This document shows, piece by piece, positions 36,089 through 44,511 of a DNA stretch of 64,000 bases (position 1 is the stretch's first letter; every line of letters begins with the position of its first letter). The position numbers and the translations under genes are program-made. The notes under the pieces were generated by a model that did no database searches, was not told the DNA's origin, and saw only the letters and a program-made list of their open reading frames with translations. Source of the stretch: Streptomyces albireticuli (GTDB lineage: Bacteria > Actinomycetota > Actinomycetes > Streptomycetales > Streptomycetaceae); the NCBI RefSeq assembly GCF_002192455.1, contig NZ_CP021744.1:4308001-4372000 (forward strand), in the 5' to 3' direction.

Positions 36089-37360
36089 TCAGGACGGCTC
36101 GCCGCCGCGGGAGGACTGCCTCGGCAGCTCCAGGGCGGCCGCGGCGGAGGTGTCGCAGTACTCGCGCACCGCGCTCGTCCGGGCCACCACCCGGCCGCGG
36201 TGCACCACCAGGCGGCTGTACGCGAGCGAGAGCACGCCCTCGATCCGCTCGCCGCGCACGGCCAGCAGCTCCGCCGGGAAGCCCGCCTCCACCCGCACCT
36301 CCGGCAGCCCCATGGCGGCCCGCGCCCGCCCGCTCACCGCCTCGTAGGCCTCGTCCGGGCGCAGTTCGCCCCGGGAGGCCAGCAGGAACGCGGCCTCCAG
36401 CGGGTCGCCCCGGCCCACGGGGTTGGCCGCGTCCCGGAGCGCGCCGCTGCCCGCGGTCACCCGCACCCCGGCGGCGCGCAGCAGCCGCACCGGCGCGCAG
36501 GTGGAGACCCGCGCTCCCCGCTGTTCGAGCGTGCCGCAGTCACCCTGCGGCAGGCACGCCACCGTCACCCCGGCCGCCGCGAGCCGCTCGGCGGCCCGCG
36601 CGGCCGGCTCGTAGGGCATCCGGGCCAGGCCGCCGCAGGGGCCGAGGGTGACCCCGGGGCGCAGGCCGCCGGCCATCGCGGCGAGCCGGGCGAGCCGGGC
36701 CGGGTCGTCGGCGTCCGTGTGCAGGTCGACGGGGCAGCCGTGCTCGGCGGCCACCCCGAGCGCGACCTCGGCGTAGCCGATCGGGTCCGGGTCGAGGTCG
36801 GGGCAGCCGCCCACGGCCGCGCCCATCTTCACGGCGTCGCGCAGCATGGCCAGGCCGTCGGCCCCGGCGGCGCCGGTGAGCAGCCGGGGCACGGCGACCG
36901 TGCCGAGGTCCGTGAGGCCCCGCAGGGCCCGCCGGGCCTGGAGCACGGCCTCCAGGGAGCGCAGGCCCTCGACGTCGCCGATCCGGACGTGCGCGCGCAG
37001 CGCCGTGGCGCCGTGGCCGAGCTGGAGCAGGGCGGCCTCGGTGGCCCGGCGCTGGACGTCCTGGGGGGCGTACGGGACCGGGCCGTCGGCGTCCGCGGTG
37101 AGCGCGGTGCCGGGGTGGGCGTGCGGCTCGGCGGGCGCGGGCAGCAGCAGATAGCCGCCGAGGTCCACGCGGGGGCCGGGGGCGAGGCTGCCGGCGGTGC
37201 CGACCGCCTCGATGCGTCCGTCGCTGAGGCGCACGTCCACGGTGCGGCCGTCGGCGAGCCGGGCGCCGCAGAGCAGCAGGACGCCGTCGCCGGGCGGCGC
37301 GGCGGGCGGAGTGGCGTCTCCCCCCGGGTTTTTCGGGGGCTGCGGCTGGCTGTCGGGCAT
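36089..37360 (-). CDS. Amidohydrolase superfamily protein (cytosine deaminase-like), active site doubtful
   Basis: This 423-residue protein begins at ATG 37360 with GGAGGAG upstream. The first metal motif survives as EPHAHPGT (HxH), and a third histidine is in PVDLHTDADDP. The later positions are unusual. Where cytosine deaminases have a histidine after the next strand I read VTLGPCGGL, and where the metal/catalytic aspartate is expected (GHDD in CodA) I read VTAGSGALRDAANPVGRGDP. The enzyme may have a changed reaction or be inactive. A proline-rich lead of about 25 residues precedes the domain. Confidence 0.75.
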   Translation of the reverse strand: MPDSQPQPPKNPGGDATPPAAPPGDGVLLLCGARLADGRTVDVRLSDGRIEAVGTAGSLAPGPRVDLGGYLLLPAPAEPHAHPGTALTADADGPVPYAPQDVQRRATEAALLQLGHGATALRAHVRIGDVEGLRSLEAVLQARRALRGLTDLGTVAVPRLLTGAAGADGLAMLRDAVKMGAAVGGCPDLDPDPIGYAEVALGVAAEHGCPVDLHTDADDPARLARLAAMAGGLRPGVTLGPCGGLARMPYEPAARAAERLAAAGVTVACLPQGDCGTLEQRGARVSTCAPVRLLRAAGVRVTAGSGALRDAANPVGRGDPLEAAFLLASRGELRPDEAYEAVSGRARAAMGLPEVRVEAGFPAELLAVRGERIEGVLSLAYSRLVVHRGRVVARTSAVREYCDTSAAAALELPRQSSRGGEPS

Positions 37361-37554
37361 CGCGCTCCTCCGGGGGCCGGGGCGTGCATGATCACGCAGC
37401 GTGTTCCGAGCGTAGGGCGCGTTCGGATCGGCTTCGAGCAGGCGACGAATAGTCGTACTGGTGTGGTGCCGAAGAGCCGGGAAGCGGTCCGTGGGGCGGC
37501 CTCCGGATACGGATTTCACCTTCGGCGGCCAACCGTGTAATGTCTTCCTCGCTC

Positions 37555-37627
37555 GCCCCAATAGCTCAGTCGGCAGAGCGTCTCCATGGTAAGGAGAAGG
37601 TCTACGGTTCGATTCCGTATTGGGGCT
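37555..37627 (+). tRNA. tRNA-Thr (GGT)
   Basis: A 73-nt cloverleaf with acceptor GCCCCAA/TTGGGGC and discriminator T. The anticodon stem TCTCC/GGAGA encloses GGT at 37588-37590. The T arm is CTACGGTTCGATTCCGTAT. Confidence 0.97.
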
Positions 37628-37643
37628 CTGGTGTGTGGGGGTT

Positions 37644-37661
37644 CCTCACCTTCGGGTGAGG
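37644..37661 (+). terminator. Hairpin between tRNA-Thr and tRNA-Met
   Basis: CCTCACC and GGTGAGG form a 7-bp stem with a TTCG tetraloop. It may terminate tRNA-Thr or guide processing of a joint transcript. Confidence 0.55.
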
Positions 37662-37677
37662 ATCTCTCCTGCATCAC

Positions 37678-37750
37678 AGCGGTGTAGCTCAGTCGGTAGA
37701 GCAAGCGGCTCATAATCGCTGTGTCACCGGTTCAAGTCCGGTCACCGCTA
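37678..37750 (+). tRNA. tRNA-Met (CAT), elongator type
   Basis: The acceptor AGCGGTG pairs with CACCGCT, with discriminator A. The anticodon loop CTCATAA carries CAT. It has a paired first base (A1-T72) and lacks the three G-C pairs typical of initiator tRNA, so it is the elongator form. A tRNA-Ile read as CAT with modified C34 cannot be fully excluded by sequence. Confidence 0.93.
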
Positions 37751-37834
37751 CATGTAGTAGCCGATTGTGGGGTCGGTCCTCCGATCGGCTACTCTTGTCT
37801 GCGTTCATCCGTCCATCCGTCAAGGAGCACTCAC

Positions 37835-37999
37835 GTGGCTGCCACCGACGTCCGCCCGAAGATCACGCTGGCCTGCGTGGAGTGCAAGGAGCGGAACTAC
37901 ATCACCAAGAAGAACCGGCGTAATGACCCGGACCGTCTTGAGATGAAGAAGCACTGCCCTCGCTGCAAGGCTCACACCGCGCACCGCGAGACGCGATAA
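37835..37999 (+). CDS. rpmG: 50S ribosomal protein L33
   Basis: This 54-residue ribosomal protein has both zinc-binding pairs, CVEC and CPRC, so it is the zinc-containing (C+) form. Streptomyces often hold a second, cysteine-free L33 for zinc starvation elsewhere. GTG 37835 follows AAGGAG by seven bases. It is the first gene of an operon with two hotdog dehydratase genes, as in mycobacteria. Confidence 0.96.
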   Translation: MAATDVRPKITLACVECKERNYITKKNRRNDPDRLEMKKHCPRCKAHTAHRETR

Positions 38000-38012
38000 A
38001 GACAGGCTAGCT

Positions 38013-38048
38013 CGTGAGGCCGTCCCCATCCTTGGGGGCGGCCTCGCG
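38013..38048 (+). terminator. Hairpin after rpmG
   Basis: A 15-bp stem with two wobble pairs spans 38013-38048. As further genes of the same direction follow 50 bp later, it may partly terminate or stabilise the rpmG message. Confidence 0.6.
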
Positions 38049-38099
38049 GCATATCTCCATCCTTTTCCACGCAAAGTCCAGCCAGGAGGTAACGAGCCC

Positions 38100-38552
38100 A
38101 TGGCGCTCGACCAGTCCTTCGTCGGACGGACCTACCCGGCCACCGATCCGTACGAGGTCGGCCGGGAGAAGATCCGTGAATTCGCCGAGGCCGTGGGCGA
38201 CGCCCACCCGGCGTACACCGATCCCGAGGCGGCCAAGGCGCTCGGTCACCCCGATGTGATCGCCCCGCCCACTTTTGTGTTCGCCATCACGTTCCGGGCC
38301 GCCGAGCGCGTCGTCCAGGACCCGCAGCTGGGCCTGGACTACAGCCGCGTGGTGCACGGCGACCAGAAGTTCGCCTACAGCCGCCCGGTCCGCGCGGGCG
38401 ACCGCCTGTCGGTCACCTCGACGATCGAGTCGATCAAGTCCATGGCGGGCAACGACCTCGTGTCGGTCCGCGGCGACGTCCACGACGAGCACGGCGAGCA
38501 CGTCGTGACCGCGTACACGATGCTGGTGGCCCGCGCGGCCGAGGAGGCGTGA
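38100..38552 (+). CDS. MaoC-like N-terminal dehydratase, HadA-like (UPF0336)
   Basis: This 150-residue hotdog-fold protein starts LDQSFVGRTYPATDPYEVGREKIREFAEAVGDAHPAYTD, the typical opening of the non-catalytic partner in (R)-3-hydroxyacyl dehydratases. Its partner follows with a one-base overlap. In mycobacteria the genes rpmG2-hadA-hadB-hadC lie in the same place before tRNA-Trp and secE and make the mycolic acid dehydratase. Streptomyces do not make mycolic acids, so the substrate here is open. Confidence 0.88.
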   Translation: MALDQSFVGRTYPATDPYEVGREKIREFAEAVGDAHPAYTDPEAAKALGHPDVIAPPTFVFAITFRAAERVVQDPQLGLDYSRVVHGDQKFAYSRPVRAGDRLSVTSTIESIKSMAGNDLVSVRGDVHDEHGEHVVTAYTMLVARAAEEA

Positions 38553-38983
38553 TGGCTGCCCGGATTTCCTTCGACGACGTCGAGGTCGGCCAGGAGCTGC
38601 CGTCCCGGAGCTTCCCGGTGACGCGCGCGGACCTGGTCCGCTACGCGGGCGCCTCCGGCGACTTCAACCCGATCCACTGGAACGAGAAGTTCGCCAAGGA
38701 GGTCGGACTGCCGGACGTCATCGCGCACGGCATGTTCACCATGGCCGAGGCCGTCCGCGTGGCGACCGACTGGGCCGGTGACCCGGGCGCCCTGGTCGAG
38801 TACGGGGTGCGCTTCACCAAGCCGGTCGTCGTGCCGAACGACGACGAGGGCGCGGTCATCGAGGTCGGCGGCAAGATCGGCGCCAAGGACGACGAGGCCC
38901 GCACGGTCCGCGTCGACCTCCTGGTCAAGAGCGCCGGACAGAAGGTGCTGGGCATGTCCCGGGCCGTCATCCGCCTCGCCTGA
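38552..38983 (+). CDS. MaoC-like (R)-hydratase/dehydratase, HadB-like
   Basis: This 143-residue hotdog-fold protein has the catalytic hydratase motif GDFNPIHWNEKFAKEVG, with the aspartate-histidine pair, and AHGMFTMAE downstream. It likely forms a heterodimer with the preceding protein and dehydrates or hydrates 3-hydroxyacyl thioesters. I use ATG 38552, which overlaps the upstream stop and has GAGGAGG before it; the GTG one codon earlier is less likely. Confidence 0.9.
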   Translation: MAARISFDDVEVGQELPSRSFPVTRADLVRYAGASGDFNPIHWNEKFAKEVGLPDVIAHGMFTMAEAVRVATDWAGDPGALVEYGVRFTKPVVVPNDDEGAVIEVGGKIGAKDDEARTVRVDLLVKSAGQKVLGMSRAVIRLA

Positions 38984-39001
38984 GACCGGCCGGCAAGCAA
39001 G

Positions 39002-39035
39002 GTAAGGGGCGTCCGCAACGGCGGGCGCCCCTTAC
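39002..39035 (+). terminator. Terminator after the rpmG operon
   Basis: A 15-bp stem (one G-T pair) with an AACG loop stands 19 bp after the stop of the HadB-like gene. Confidence 0.85.
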
Positions 39036-39073
39036 GCATGCCCGGGCGGGCGGCAGACGACGACGGAGGGTGA

Positions 39074-39195
39074 CGGGGCCGCAGGGGGTGCCCCGGAATG
39101 CTGCCGGATATTTGCGGGCGGCGGTTCGGAGCGCCTCCCACAGGAACGGCTCCCGCCCGTAAATATCCGATTCCGGGGCACCCCCGGAGGCCCCG
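39074..39195. repeat. 122-bp imperfect inverted repeat upstream of murB
   Basis: Arms pair in three blocks. 39074-39080 pairs with 39189-39195 (7 bp) and 39084-39099 with 39170-39185 (16 bp, perfect). 39105-39121 pairs with 39153-39169 (17 bp, one G-T pair). The first arm has a 5-base bulge at 39100-39104. Smaller hairpins fill the 31-base centre. It is much longer than a normal terminator and has an AT-rich core (GGATATTT/AAATATCC) unlike its surroundings. It looks like a miniature inverted-repeat element. Confidence 0.85.
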
Positions 39196-39248
39196 GCGCC
39201 CGGCCCGCACCACGGCCCCCGGACCCCGGCGGAGCTCCCCGTACCCTT

Positions 39249-40310
39249 GTGCGCGTGCAGGAACTCCACGATGCCCCCCTCGCCCCCCTGACCACCTTCC
39301 GGCTCGGCGGCCCCGCCACCCGGCTCGTCACCGCCGTCACCGACGACGAGGTCGTCGCGGCGGTCCGCGAGGCCGACGCGGACGGCACCCCGCTGCTGAT
39401 CATCGGCGGCGGCAGCAACCTCGTCATCGCCGACAAGGGCTTCGACGGCACCGCCCTGCACATCGCCACCAGCGGCTTCACCCTCGACGGCACCGACCTC
39501 GAACTCGCCGCCGGCGAGAACTGGTCCGACGCCGTCGCCCGCACCGTCGAGGCCGGCCTCGCGGGCATCGAGTGCCTCGCCGGCATCCCCGGCTCCGCCG
39601 GCGCCACCCCCATCCAGAACGTCGGCGCGTACGGCCAGGAGGTCTCCCAGACCATCACCGAGGTCGTCGCCTACGACCGGCACGCCGGCGAGACCGTCAC
39701 CGTCCCCGGCGCGGACTGCGATTTCTCCTACCGCCACAGCCGCTTCAAGCAGGACCCCGCGCGCTACGTCGTCCTCCGCGTCCGCTTCCGGCTGGAGGAC
39801 GCGGACGGCCTGTCCGCGCCCCTGCGCTACCCCGAGACGGCCCGCGCCCTCGGCGTCGAGGCCGGCGACCGGGTGCCCGCCGCGACGGCCCGTGAGACGG
39901 TCCTGAAGCTGCGCGCGGGCAAGGGCATGGTCCTCGACCCCGAGGACCACGACACCTGGTCCGCCGGATCCTTCTTCACCAACCCGATCCTCACGTCCGC
40001 CGAGCACGAGGCGTTCCTGGCCCGCGCGGCCGAGCGGCTCGGGGCGGACGTCACGCCGCCGGCCTTCCCGGCGGGGGACGGCATGGTCAAGACGTCGGCC
40101 GCGTGGCTGATCGACAAGGCGGGCTTCGCGAAGGGGTACGGCTCGGGGGCGGCGCGCATCAGCACGAAGCACACGCTGGCGCTGACGAACCGGGGTGGGG
40201 CCACGACGGAGGACCTTCTCGCGCTTGCGCGCGAGGTGCGGGACGGGGTGCGTTCGGCGTTCGGGGTGACGCTGGTGAACGAGCCGGTCACCGTGGGCGT
40301 CAGCCTGTAG
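39249..40310 (+). CDS. murB: UDP-N-acetylenolpyruvoylglucosamine reductase
   Basis: This 353-residue FAD enzyme makes UDP-N-acetylmuramic acid for peptidoglycan. FAD-binding motifs are LLIIGGGSNLVIADKG and CLAGIPGSAGATPIQNVGAYGQEV. The catalytic serine is in AGSFFTNPI, and the glutamate near the C-terminus is in TLVNEPVTVG. GTG 39249 or GTG 39255 could be the start; neither has a clear ribosome binding site. The long inverted repeat lies directly upstream. Confidence 0.94.
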   Translation: MRVQELHDAPLAPLTTFRLGGPATRLVTAVTDDEVVAAVREADADGTPLLIIGGGSNLVIADKGFDGTALHIATSGFTLDGTDLELAAGENWSDAVARTVEAGLAGIECLAGIPGSAGATPIQNVGAYGQEVSQTITEVVAYDRHAGETVTVPGADCDFSYRHSRFKQDPARYVVLRVRFRLEDADGLSAPLRYPETARALGVEAGDRVPAATARETVLKLRAGKGMVLDPEDHDTWSAGSFFTNPILTSAEHEAFLARAAERLGADVTPPAFPAGDGMVKTSAAWLIDKAGFAKGYGSGAARISTKHTLALTNRGGATTEDLLALAREVRDGVRSAFGVTLVNEPVTVGVSL

Positions 40311-40374
40311 GGGGTACGGGCTGGTCAGGCGTTCCGGCTGCGGGTCCGGTTGTGCCCACCCTCCCCCGGCTACC

Positions 40375-40392
40375 GCTGGGGGTGCCCCCAGC
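40375..40392. terminator. Hairpin between converging murB and add
   Basis: GCTGGGGG and CCCCCAGC form a short strong stem in the 108-bp gap between converging genes. Confidence 0.55.
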
Positions 40393-40418
40393 CCAGCGGA
40401 ACGACTGCCCACTACCTG

Positions 40419-41462
40419 TCAGGACGCGAGCCACTCGTCGACGCCGCCCAGCAGCCGAGCCTGGACGTCCGCCGGGGCCCGGGAGCCGCGGATGGACTGG
40501 CGGGCCAGTTCCGCCAGCTCCGGGTCCGTGAAGCCGTGGTGCTCGCGGGCCAGCTCGTACTGCGCGGCGAGGCGGGAGCCGAAGAGCAGGGGGTCGTCCG
40601 CGCCCAGCGCTATCGGCACGCCGGCGTCGAAGAGCGTGCGCAGCGGGATGTCCGAGGGCTTCTCGTAGACGCCCAGGGCCACGTTCGACGCGGGGCAGAC
40701 CTCGCAGGTCACCCCGCGCTCCGCGAGCTTCCGCAGCAGCCGGGGGTCCTCCGCCGCCCGCACCCCGTGGCCCACGCGGCCCGCGTGCAGGTCGTCCAGG
40801 CAGTCCCGGACGCTGCTCGGGCCCGAGAGCTCGCCGCCGTGCGGCGCGGCCAGCAGGCCGCCCTCACGGGCGATCTGGAAGGCGCGGTCGAAGTCACGGG
40901 CGAGCCCGCGCCGCTCGTCGTTGGAGAGGCCGAAGCCGACCACGCCGCGGTCCGCGTAGCGCACCGCGAGGCGGGCCAGGGTGCGGGCGTCCAGCGGGTG
41001 CTTCATGCGGTTCGCGGCGACGAGGACGCGCATGCCCAGGCCGGTCTCCCGGGAGGCGCTGTCCACCGCGTCGAGGATGATCTCCAGCGCGGGGATCAGC
41101 CCGCCGAGCCGCGGGGCGTAGGAGGTGGGGTCGACCTGGATCTCCAGCCAGCCCGAGCCGTCGCGGACGTCCTCCTCGGCGGCCTCGCGGACCAGCCGCT
41201 GGATGTCCTCGGGAGAGCGCAGGCAGGACCGCGCGATGTCGTACAGGCGCTGGAAGCGGAACCAGCCGCGCTCGTCCGTGGCGCGCAGCTGCGGAGGCTC
41301 GCCGCCGCTCAGCGCCTCGGGGAGGTGGACCCCGTACTTGTCGGCCAGCTCCAGCATGGTCGACGGGCGCATGGACCCCGTGAAGTGCAGGTGCAGATGG
41401 GCCTTCGGCAGCAGTCGAAGATTTCTTTCAGCGGCTCCGCCGCGGGCACGGACACTCTCCAT
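40419..41462 (-). CDS. add: Adenosine deaminase
   Basis: This enzyme deaminates adenosine to inosine. The 347-residue protein has the zinc motif HLHLHFTGS, the catalytic region APHGGELSG, GRVGHGVRAAEDP with a zinc/catalytic histidine, and ALGADDPLLFGS with the last metal aspartate. The start is uncertain. ATG 41462 matches the usual family N-terminus soon before LLPKAHLHLHF, while ATG 41486 and GTG 41531 are also in frame. Nothing near it suggests an operon. Confidence 0.92.
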   Translation of the reverse strand: MESVRARGGAAERNLRLLPKAHLHLHFTGSMRPSTMLELADKYGVHLPEALSGGEPPQLRATDERGWFRFQRLYDIARSCLRSPEDIQRLVREAAEEDVRDGSGWLEIQVDPTSYAPRLGGLIPALEIILDAVDSASRETGLGMRVLVAANRMKHPLDARTLARLAVRYADRGVVGFGLSNDERRGLARDFDRAFQIAREGGLLAAPHGGELSGPSSVRDCLDDLHAGRVGHGVRAAEDPRLLRKLAERGVTCEVCPASNVALGVYEKPSDIPLRTLFDAGVPIALGADDPLLFGSRLAAQYELAREHHGFTDPELAELARQSIRGSRAPADVQARLLGGVDEWLAS

Positions 41463-41596
41463 CCCAGGATCTTGCCGTACGAGCATGACAACCGGAAGGG
41501 AGTTTCCTTGAACGGGCACCGAATCGGGCACGGCCCCGAAAAGACTTGCGGGCCCCCGGCGGCAGCCGGAGGCCCGCGAGCGGGGGAGGGCAGGCG

Positions 41597-42844
41597 TTAC
41601 GCCTTGGCCTCCGCCAGCAGCTTCTGGATCCGGGAGACGCCCTCGACCAGGTCCTCGTCGCCCAGGGCGTAGGACAGCCGCAGGTAGCCCGGGGTGCCGA
41701 AGGCCTCACCGGGGACGACGGCGACCTCGACCTCGTCGAGGATCAGCGCGGCCAGCTCGACGGAGGTGGCGGGGCGCTTGCCGCGGATCTCCTTGCCGAG
41801 CAGCTCCTTCACGGACGGGTAGGCGTAGAACGCGCCCTCCGGCTCCGGGCAGAGCACGCCGTCGATCTCGTTCAGCATCCGCACGATGGTCTGCCGGCGG
41901 CGGTCGAAGGCGACGCGCATCTCGGCGACGGCGTCCAGGTCGCCGGAGACGGCGGCCAGGGCGGCGATCTGTGCGACGTTCGACACGTTGGACGTGGCGT
42001 GCGACTGGAGGTTGGTCGCGGCCTTGACCACGTCCTTGGGGGCGATCAGCCAGCCCACGCGCCAGCCGGTCATCGCGTACGTCTTGGCGACGCCGTTGAC
42101 CACGATGCACTTCTCGCGCAGTTCGGGGACGAGCGCGGGCAGCGAGGTGAACTTCGCGGCGCCGTAGACCAGGTGCTCGTAGATCTCGTCCGTCAGCACC
42201 CACAGGCCGTGCTCGGCGGCCCAGCGGCCGATGGCCAGGGCGTCGGCCTCGCTGTAGACGGCGCCGGTCGGGTTGGACGGGGAGACGAAGAGGACGACCT
42301 TGGTGCGCTCGGTGCGCGCGGCCTCCAGCTGCTCGACGGAGACCCGGTAGCCGGTGGTCTCGTCGGCGACGACCTCCACCGGGACACCGCCCGCGAGGCG
42401 GATCGACTCGGGGTAGGTGGTCCAGTACGGAGCCGGGACGATGACCTCGTCACCCGGGTCGAGGATCGCGGCGAACGCCTCGTAGATGGCCTGCTTGCCG
42501 CCGTTGGTCACCAGGATCTGGGCCGGGTCGACCTCGTAGCCGGAGTCGCGGAGCGTCTTCTCGGCGATGGCCTTCTTCAGCTCGGGGAGCCCGCCGGCCG
42601 GGGTGTAGCGGTGGAAGCGCGGGTCGCGGCAGGCCTCCACGGCGGCCTCGACGATGTAGCCGGGGGTGGGGAAGTCGGGCTCACCGGCGCCGAAGCCGAT
42701 CACCGGGCGCCCGGCGGCCTTCAGGGCCTTGGCCTTGGCGTCCACGGCGAGCGTCGCGGACTCGGAGATCGCCCCGACGCGGGCCGAGACCCGGCGCTCG
42801 GTGGGGGACTGTACGGGGGGCTGGGAAGGGGTCGCAGCGGTCAT
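41597..42844 (-). CDS. aspC: Aspartate aminotransferase (class I, PLP)
   Basis: This 415-residue pyridoxal-phosphate enzyme swaps amino groups between aspartate and 2-oxoglutarate. GFGAGEPDFPTP is the substrate region. The PLP lysine is in VNGVAKTYAMTGWRVGWLIAP, the aspartate contact is in WVLTDEIYEHL, and the carboxylate-binding arginine is in GYLRLSYALGD. The length and motifs fit the subgroup common in actinobacteria and thermophiles. ATG 42844 is chosen over longer forms because the homologous region begins soon after. Confidence 0.92.
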   Translation of the reverse strand: MTAATPSQPPVQSPTERRVSARVGAISESATLAVDAKAKALKAAGRPVIGFGAGEPDFPTPGYIVEAAVEACRDPRFHRYTPAGGLPELKKAIAEKTLRDSGYEVDPAQILVTNGGKQAIYEAFAAILDPGDEVIVPAPYWTTYPESIRLAGGVPVEVVADETTGYRVSVEQLEAARTERTKVVLFVSPSNPTGAVYSEADALAIGRWAAEHGLWVLTDEIYEHLVYGAAKFTSLPALVPELREKCIVVNGVAKTYAMTGWRVGWLIAPKDVVKAATNLQSHATSNVSNVAQIAALAAVSGDLDAVAEMRVAFDRRRQTIVRMLNEIDGVLCPEPEGAFYAYPSVKELLGKEIRGKRPATSVELAALILDEVEVAVVPGEAFGTPGYLRLSYALGDEDLVEGVSRIQKLLAEAKA

Positions 42845-42937
42845 ACCCGCATCGTCGCAGACCGCGGCCGAAGGGGGCACTCGCCCGGGGGAAGCGGCGG
42901 CGGAAGGCCCCTTCCCCGGGTGTCCCGGGCGAAGCTG

Positions 42938-42967
42938 TTCGACGACGGCCGCCGGAACACGTACACT
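42938..42967 (+). promoter_or_regulatory. Candidate housekeeping promoter upstream of tRNA-Trp
   Basis: TTCGAC (42938-42943) and TACACT (42962-42967) are spaced 18 bp and resemble the HrdB consensus. It lies 84 bp before tRNA-Trp. Confidence 0.45.
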
Positions 42968-43050
42968 CATGGCTCGTTGGCCCCTCACAGGCGATCCGAT
43001 CGACGCACAGCGTGCGTACGACCGGATGCTGTACGTTGAGGGAACCACAA

Positions 43051-43123
43051 AGGGTCGTAGCTCAATTGGTAGAGCACTGGTCTCCAAAACCAGCGGTTGG
43101 GGGTTCAAGTCCCTTCGGCCCTG
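43051..43123 (+). tRNA. tRNA-Trp (CCA)
   Basis: The acceptor AGGGTCG pairs with CGGCCCT (one T-G pair), with discriminator G. The anticodon loop CTCCAAA carries CCA at 43084-43086. It stands directly before secE, as in most actinobacteria. Confidence 0.97.
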
Positions 43124-43232
43124 CTACACGCATCTTCACCAGGTTGCGTGCTTGCGTAGGTAATGAAATGCACCGCCGTGCGGCTCAACCGGGCGCGGCA
43201 CGGCTCACGACCCGGATTCAGGTGAGGACGTA

Positions 43233-43523
43233 GTGACGGAAGCCCTTGGCTCCACCGCGACGCCTGAGAGCGGTCGTCCCGAGGACGAGGTGGCCACCAA
43301 GAAGGGCCGCCGCGGTGGGAAGCGCGGGAAGAAGGGCCCCTTCGGCCGCCTCGCGCTCTTTTACCGTCAGATCGTCGCCGAGCTCCGCAAGGTCGTCTGG
43401 CCCACGCGCGGCCAGCTCTCGACTTACACCACCGTGGTGATCGTCTTTGTCGTCATCGTCATCGGCCTCGTCACCGTGATTGACTATGGGTTCTCCAACG
43501 CCGTCAAGTACGTCTTCGGCTGA
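43233..43523 (+). CDS. secE: Preprotein translocase subunit SecE
   Basis: This 96-residue subunit of the SecYEG channel has a basic N-terminal stretch (TKKGRRGGKRGKKGPFGRL), the conserved amphipathic region FYRQIVAELRKVVWPTRGQL, and a single C-terminal membrane helix. GTG 43233 follows GGTGAGGA. It forms an operon with nusG 80 bp downstream. Confidence 0.95.
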   Translation: MTEALGSTATPESGRPEDEVATKKGRRGGKRGKKGPFGRLALFYRQIVAELRKVVWPTRGQLSTYTTVVIVFVVIVIGLVTVIDYGFSNAVKYVFG

Positions 43524-43603
43524 ACCCGCGCGTAGGGCGGCTGCTTCCAGGAGAGCCGCCCCTTCGCACGTTCCACCCCTTGAAGCCAGGAAGAAGCAGC
43601 CAC

Positions 43604-44485
43604 GTGTCTGACCCGAACCTGAACGACGCCGTCGACTCCGTCGAGGCGGCAGAGGCCGACGTCGACGCGGCTACGGCCGAGGTCGAGGGCGACGACACCG
43701 CACAGGAGATCGTCGAGAACGCCGACGGCATCGACGAGCTCGACGCCGAGGACGCCGCCCTGGGCGAGCCGGCCGAGCAGGCCGCGATCCACGTCGAGGG
43801 CGACGCCGAGTCCGAGGCCGCCGCGGCGGTCGAGGCGGGCGAGGAGCCCGCCGAGGAGCAGGCCCCGGTCGACCCGGTCGCCGCGCTCCGCGACGAGCTG
43901 CGTGGTCTGCCCGGCGAGTGGTACGTCATCCACACCTACGCGGGTTACGAGAACCGCGTGAAGACCAACCTCGAGCAGCGCGCCGTCTCGCTCAACGTCG
44001 AGGACTACATCTTCCAGGCCGAGGTGCCGCAGGAAGAGGTCGTCCAGATCAAGAACGGCGACCGCCGCACCGTCCGCCAGAACAAGCTCCCGGGCTACGT
44101 CCTGGTGCGCATGGACCTGACGAACGAGTCCTGGGGCGTCGTCCGCAACACCCCGGGTGTCACCGGCTTCGTCGGCAACGCCTACGACCCGTACCCGCTG
44201 ACCCTGGACGAGATCGTCAAGATGCTCGCCCCGGAGGCCGAGGAGAAGGCCGCCCGCGAGGCCGCCGAGGCCGAGGGCAAGCCGGCTCCGTCCCGCAAGG
44301 TCGAGGTCCAGGTCCTGGACTTCGAGGTGGGCGACTCGGTCACCGTCACGGACGGCCCGTTCGCCACGCTCCAGGCCACGATCAACGAGATCAACGCCGA
44401 CTCGAAGAAGGTCAAGGGCCTCGTCGAGATCTTCGGCCGCGAGACCCCGGTCGAGCTCAGCTTCGACCAGATCCAGAAGAACTAG
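43604..44485 (+). CDS. nusG: Transcription termination/antitermination protein NusG
   Basis: This 293-residue regulator binds RNA polymerase and modulates pausing and termination. The first 110 residues are an acidic Asp/Glu/Ala extension typical of Streptomyces NusG. The core starts LPGEWYVIHTYAGYENRVKTNLEQR, and the KOW domain is FEVGDSVTVTDGPFATLQATINEINADSKKVKGLVEIFGRETPVEL. GTG 43604 has AGGAAGAAG upstream. A strong intrinsic terminator follows. Confidence 0.95.
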   Translation: MSDPNLNDAVDSVEAAEADVDAATAEVEGDDTAQEIVENADGIDELDAEDAALGEPAEQAAIHVEGDAESEAAAAVEAGEEPAEEQAPVDPVAALRDELRGLPGEWYVIHTYAGYENRVKTNLEQRAVSLNVEDYIFQAEVPQEEVVQIKNGDRRTVRQNKLPGYVLVRMDLTNESWGVVRNTPGVTGFVGNAYDPYPLTLDEIVKMLAPEAEEKAAREAAEAEGKPAPSRKVEVQVLDFEVGDSVTVTDGPFATLQATINEINADSKKVKGLVEIFGRETPVELSFDQIQKN

Positions 44486-44511
44486 TTCCTTCTGGGCAAA
44501 GCACTTCCGAA

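Noticed and set aside
37678..37750. Initiator tRNA-fMet
   Set aside because: The first base pair is matched and the anticodon stem lacks three consecutive G-C pairs, so it is an elongator-type tRNA.
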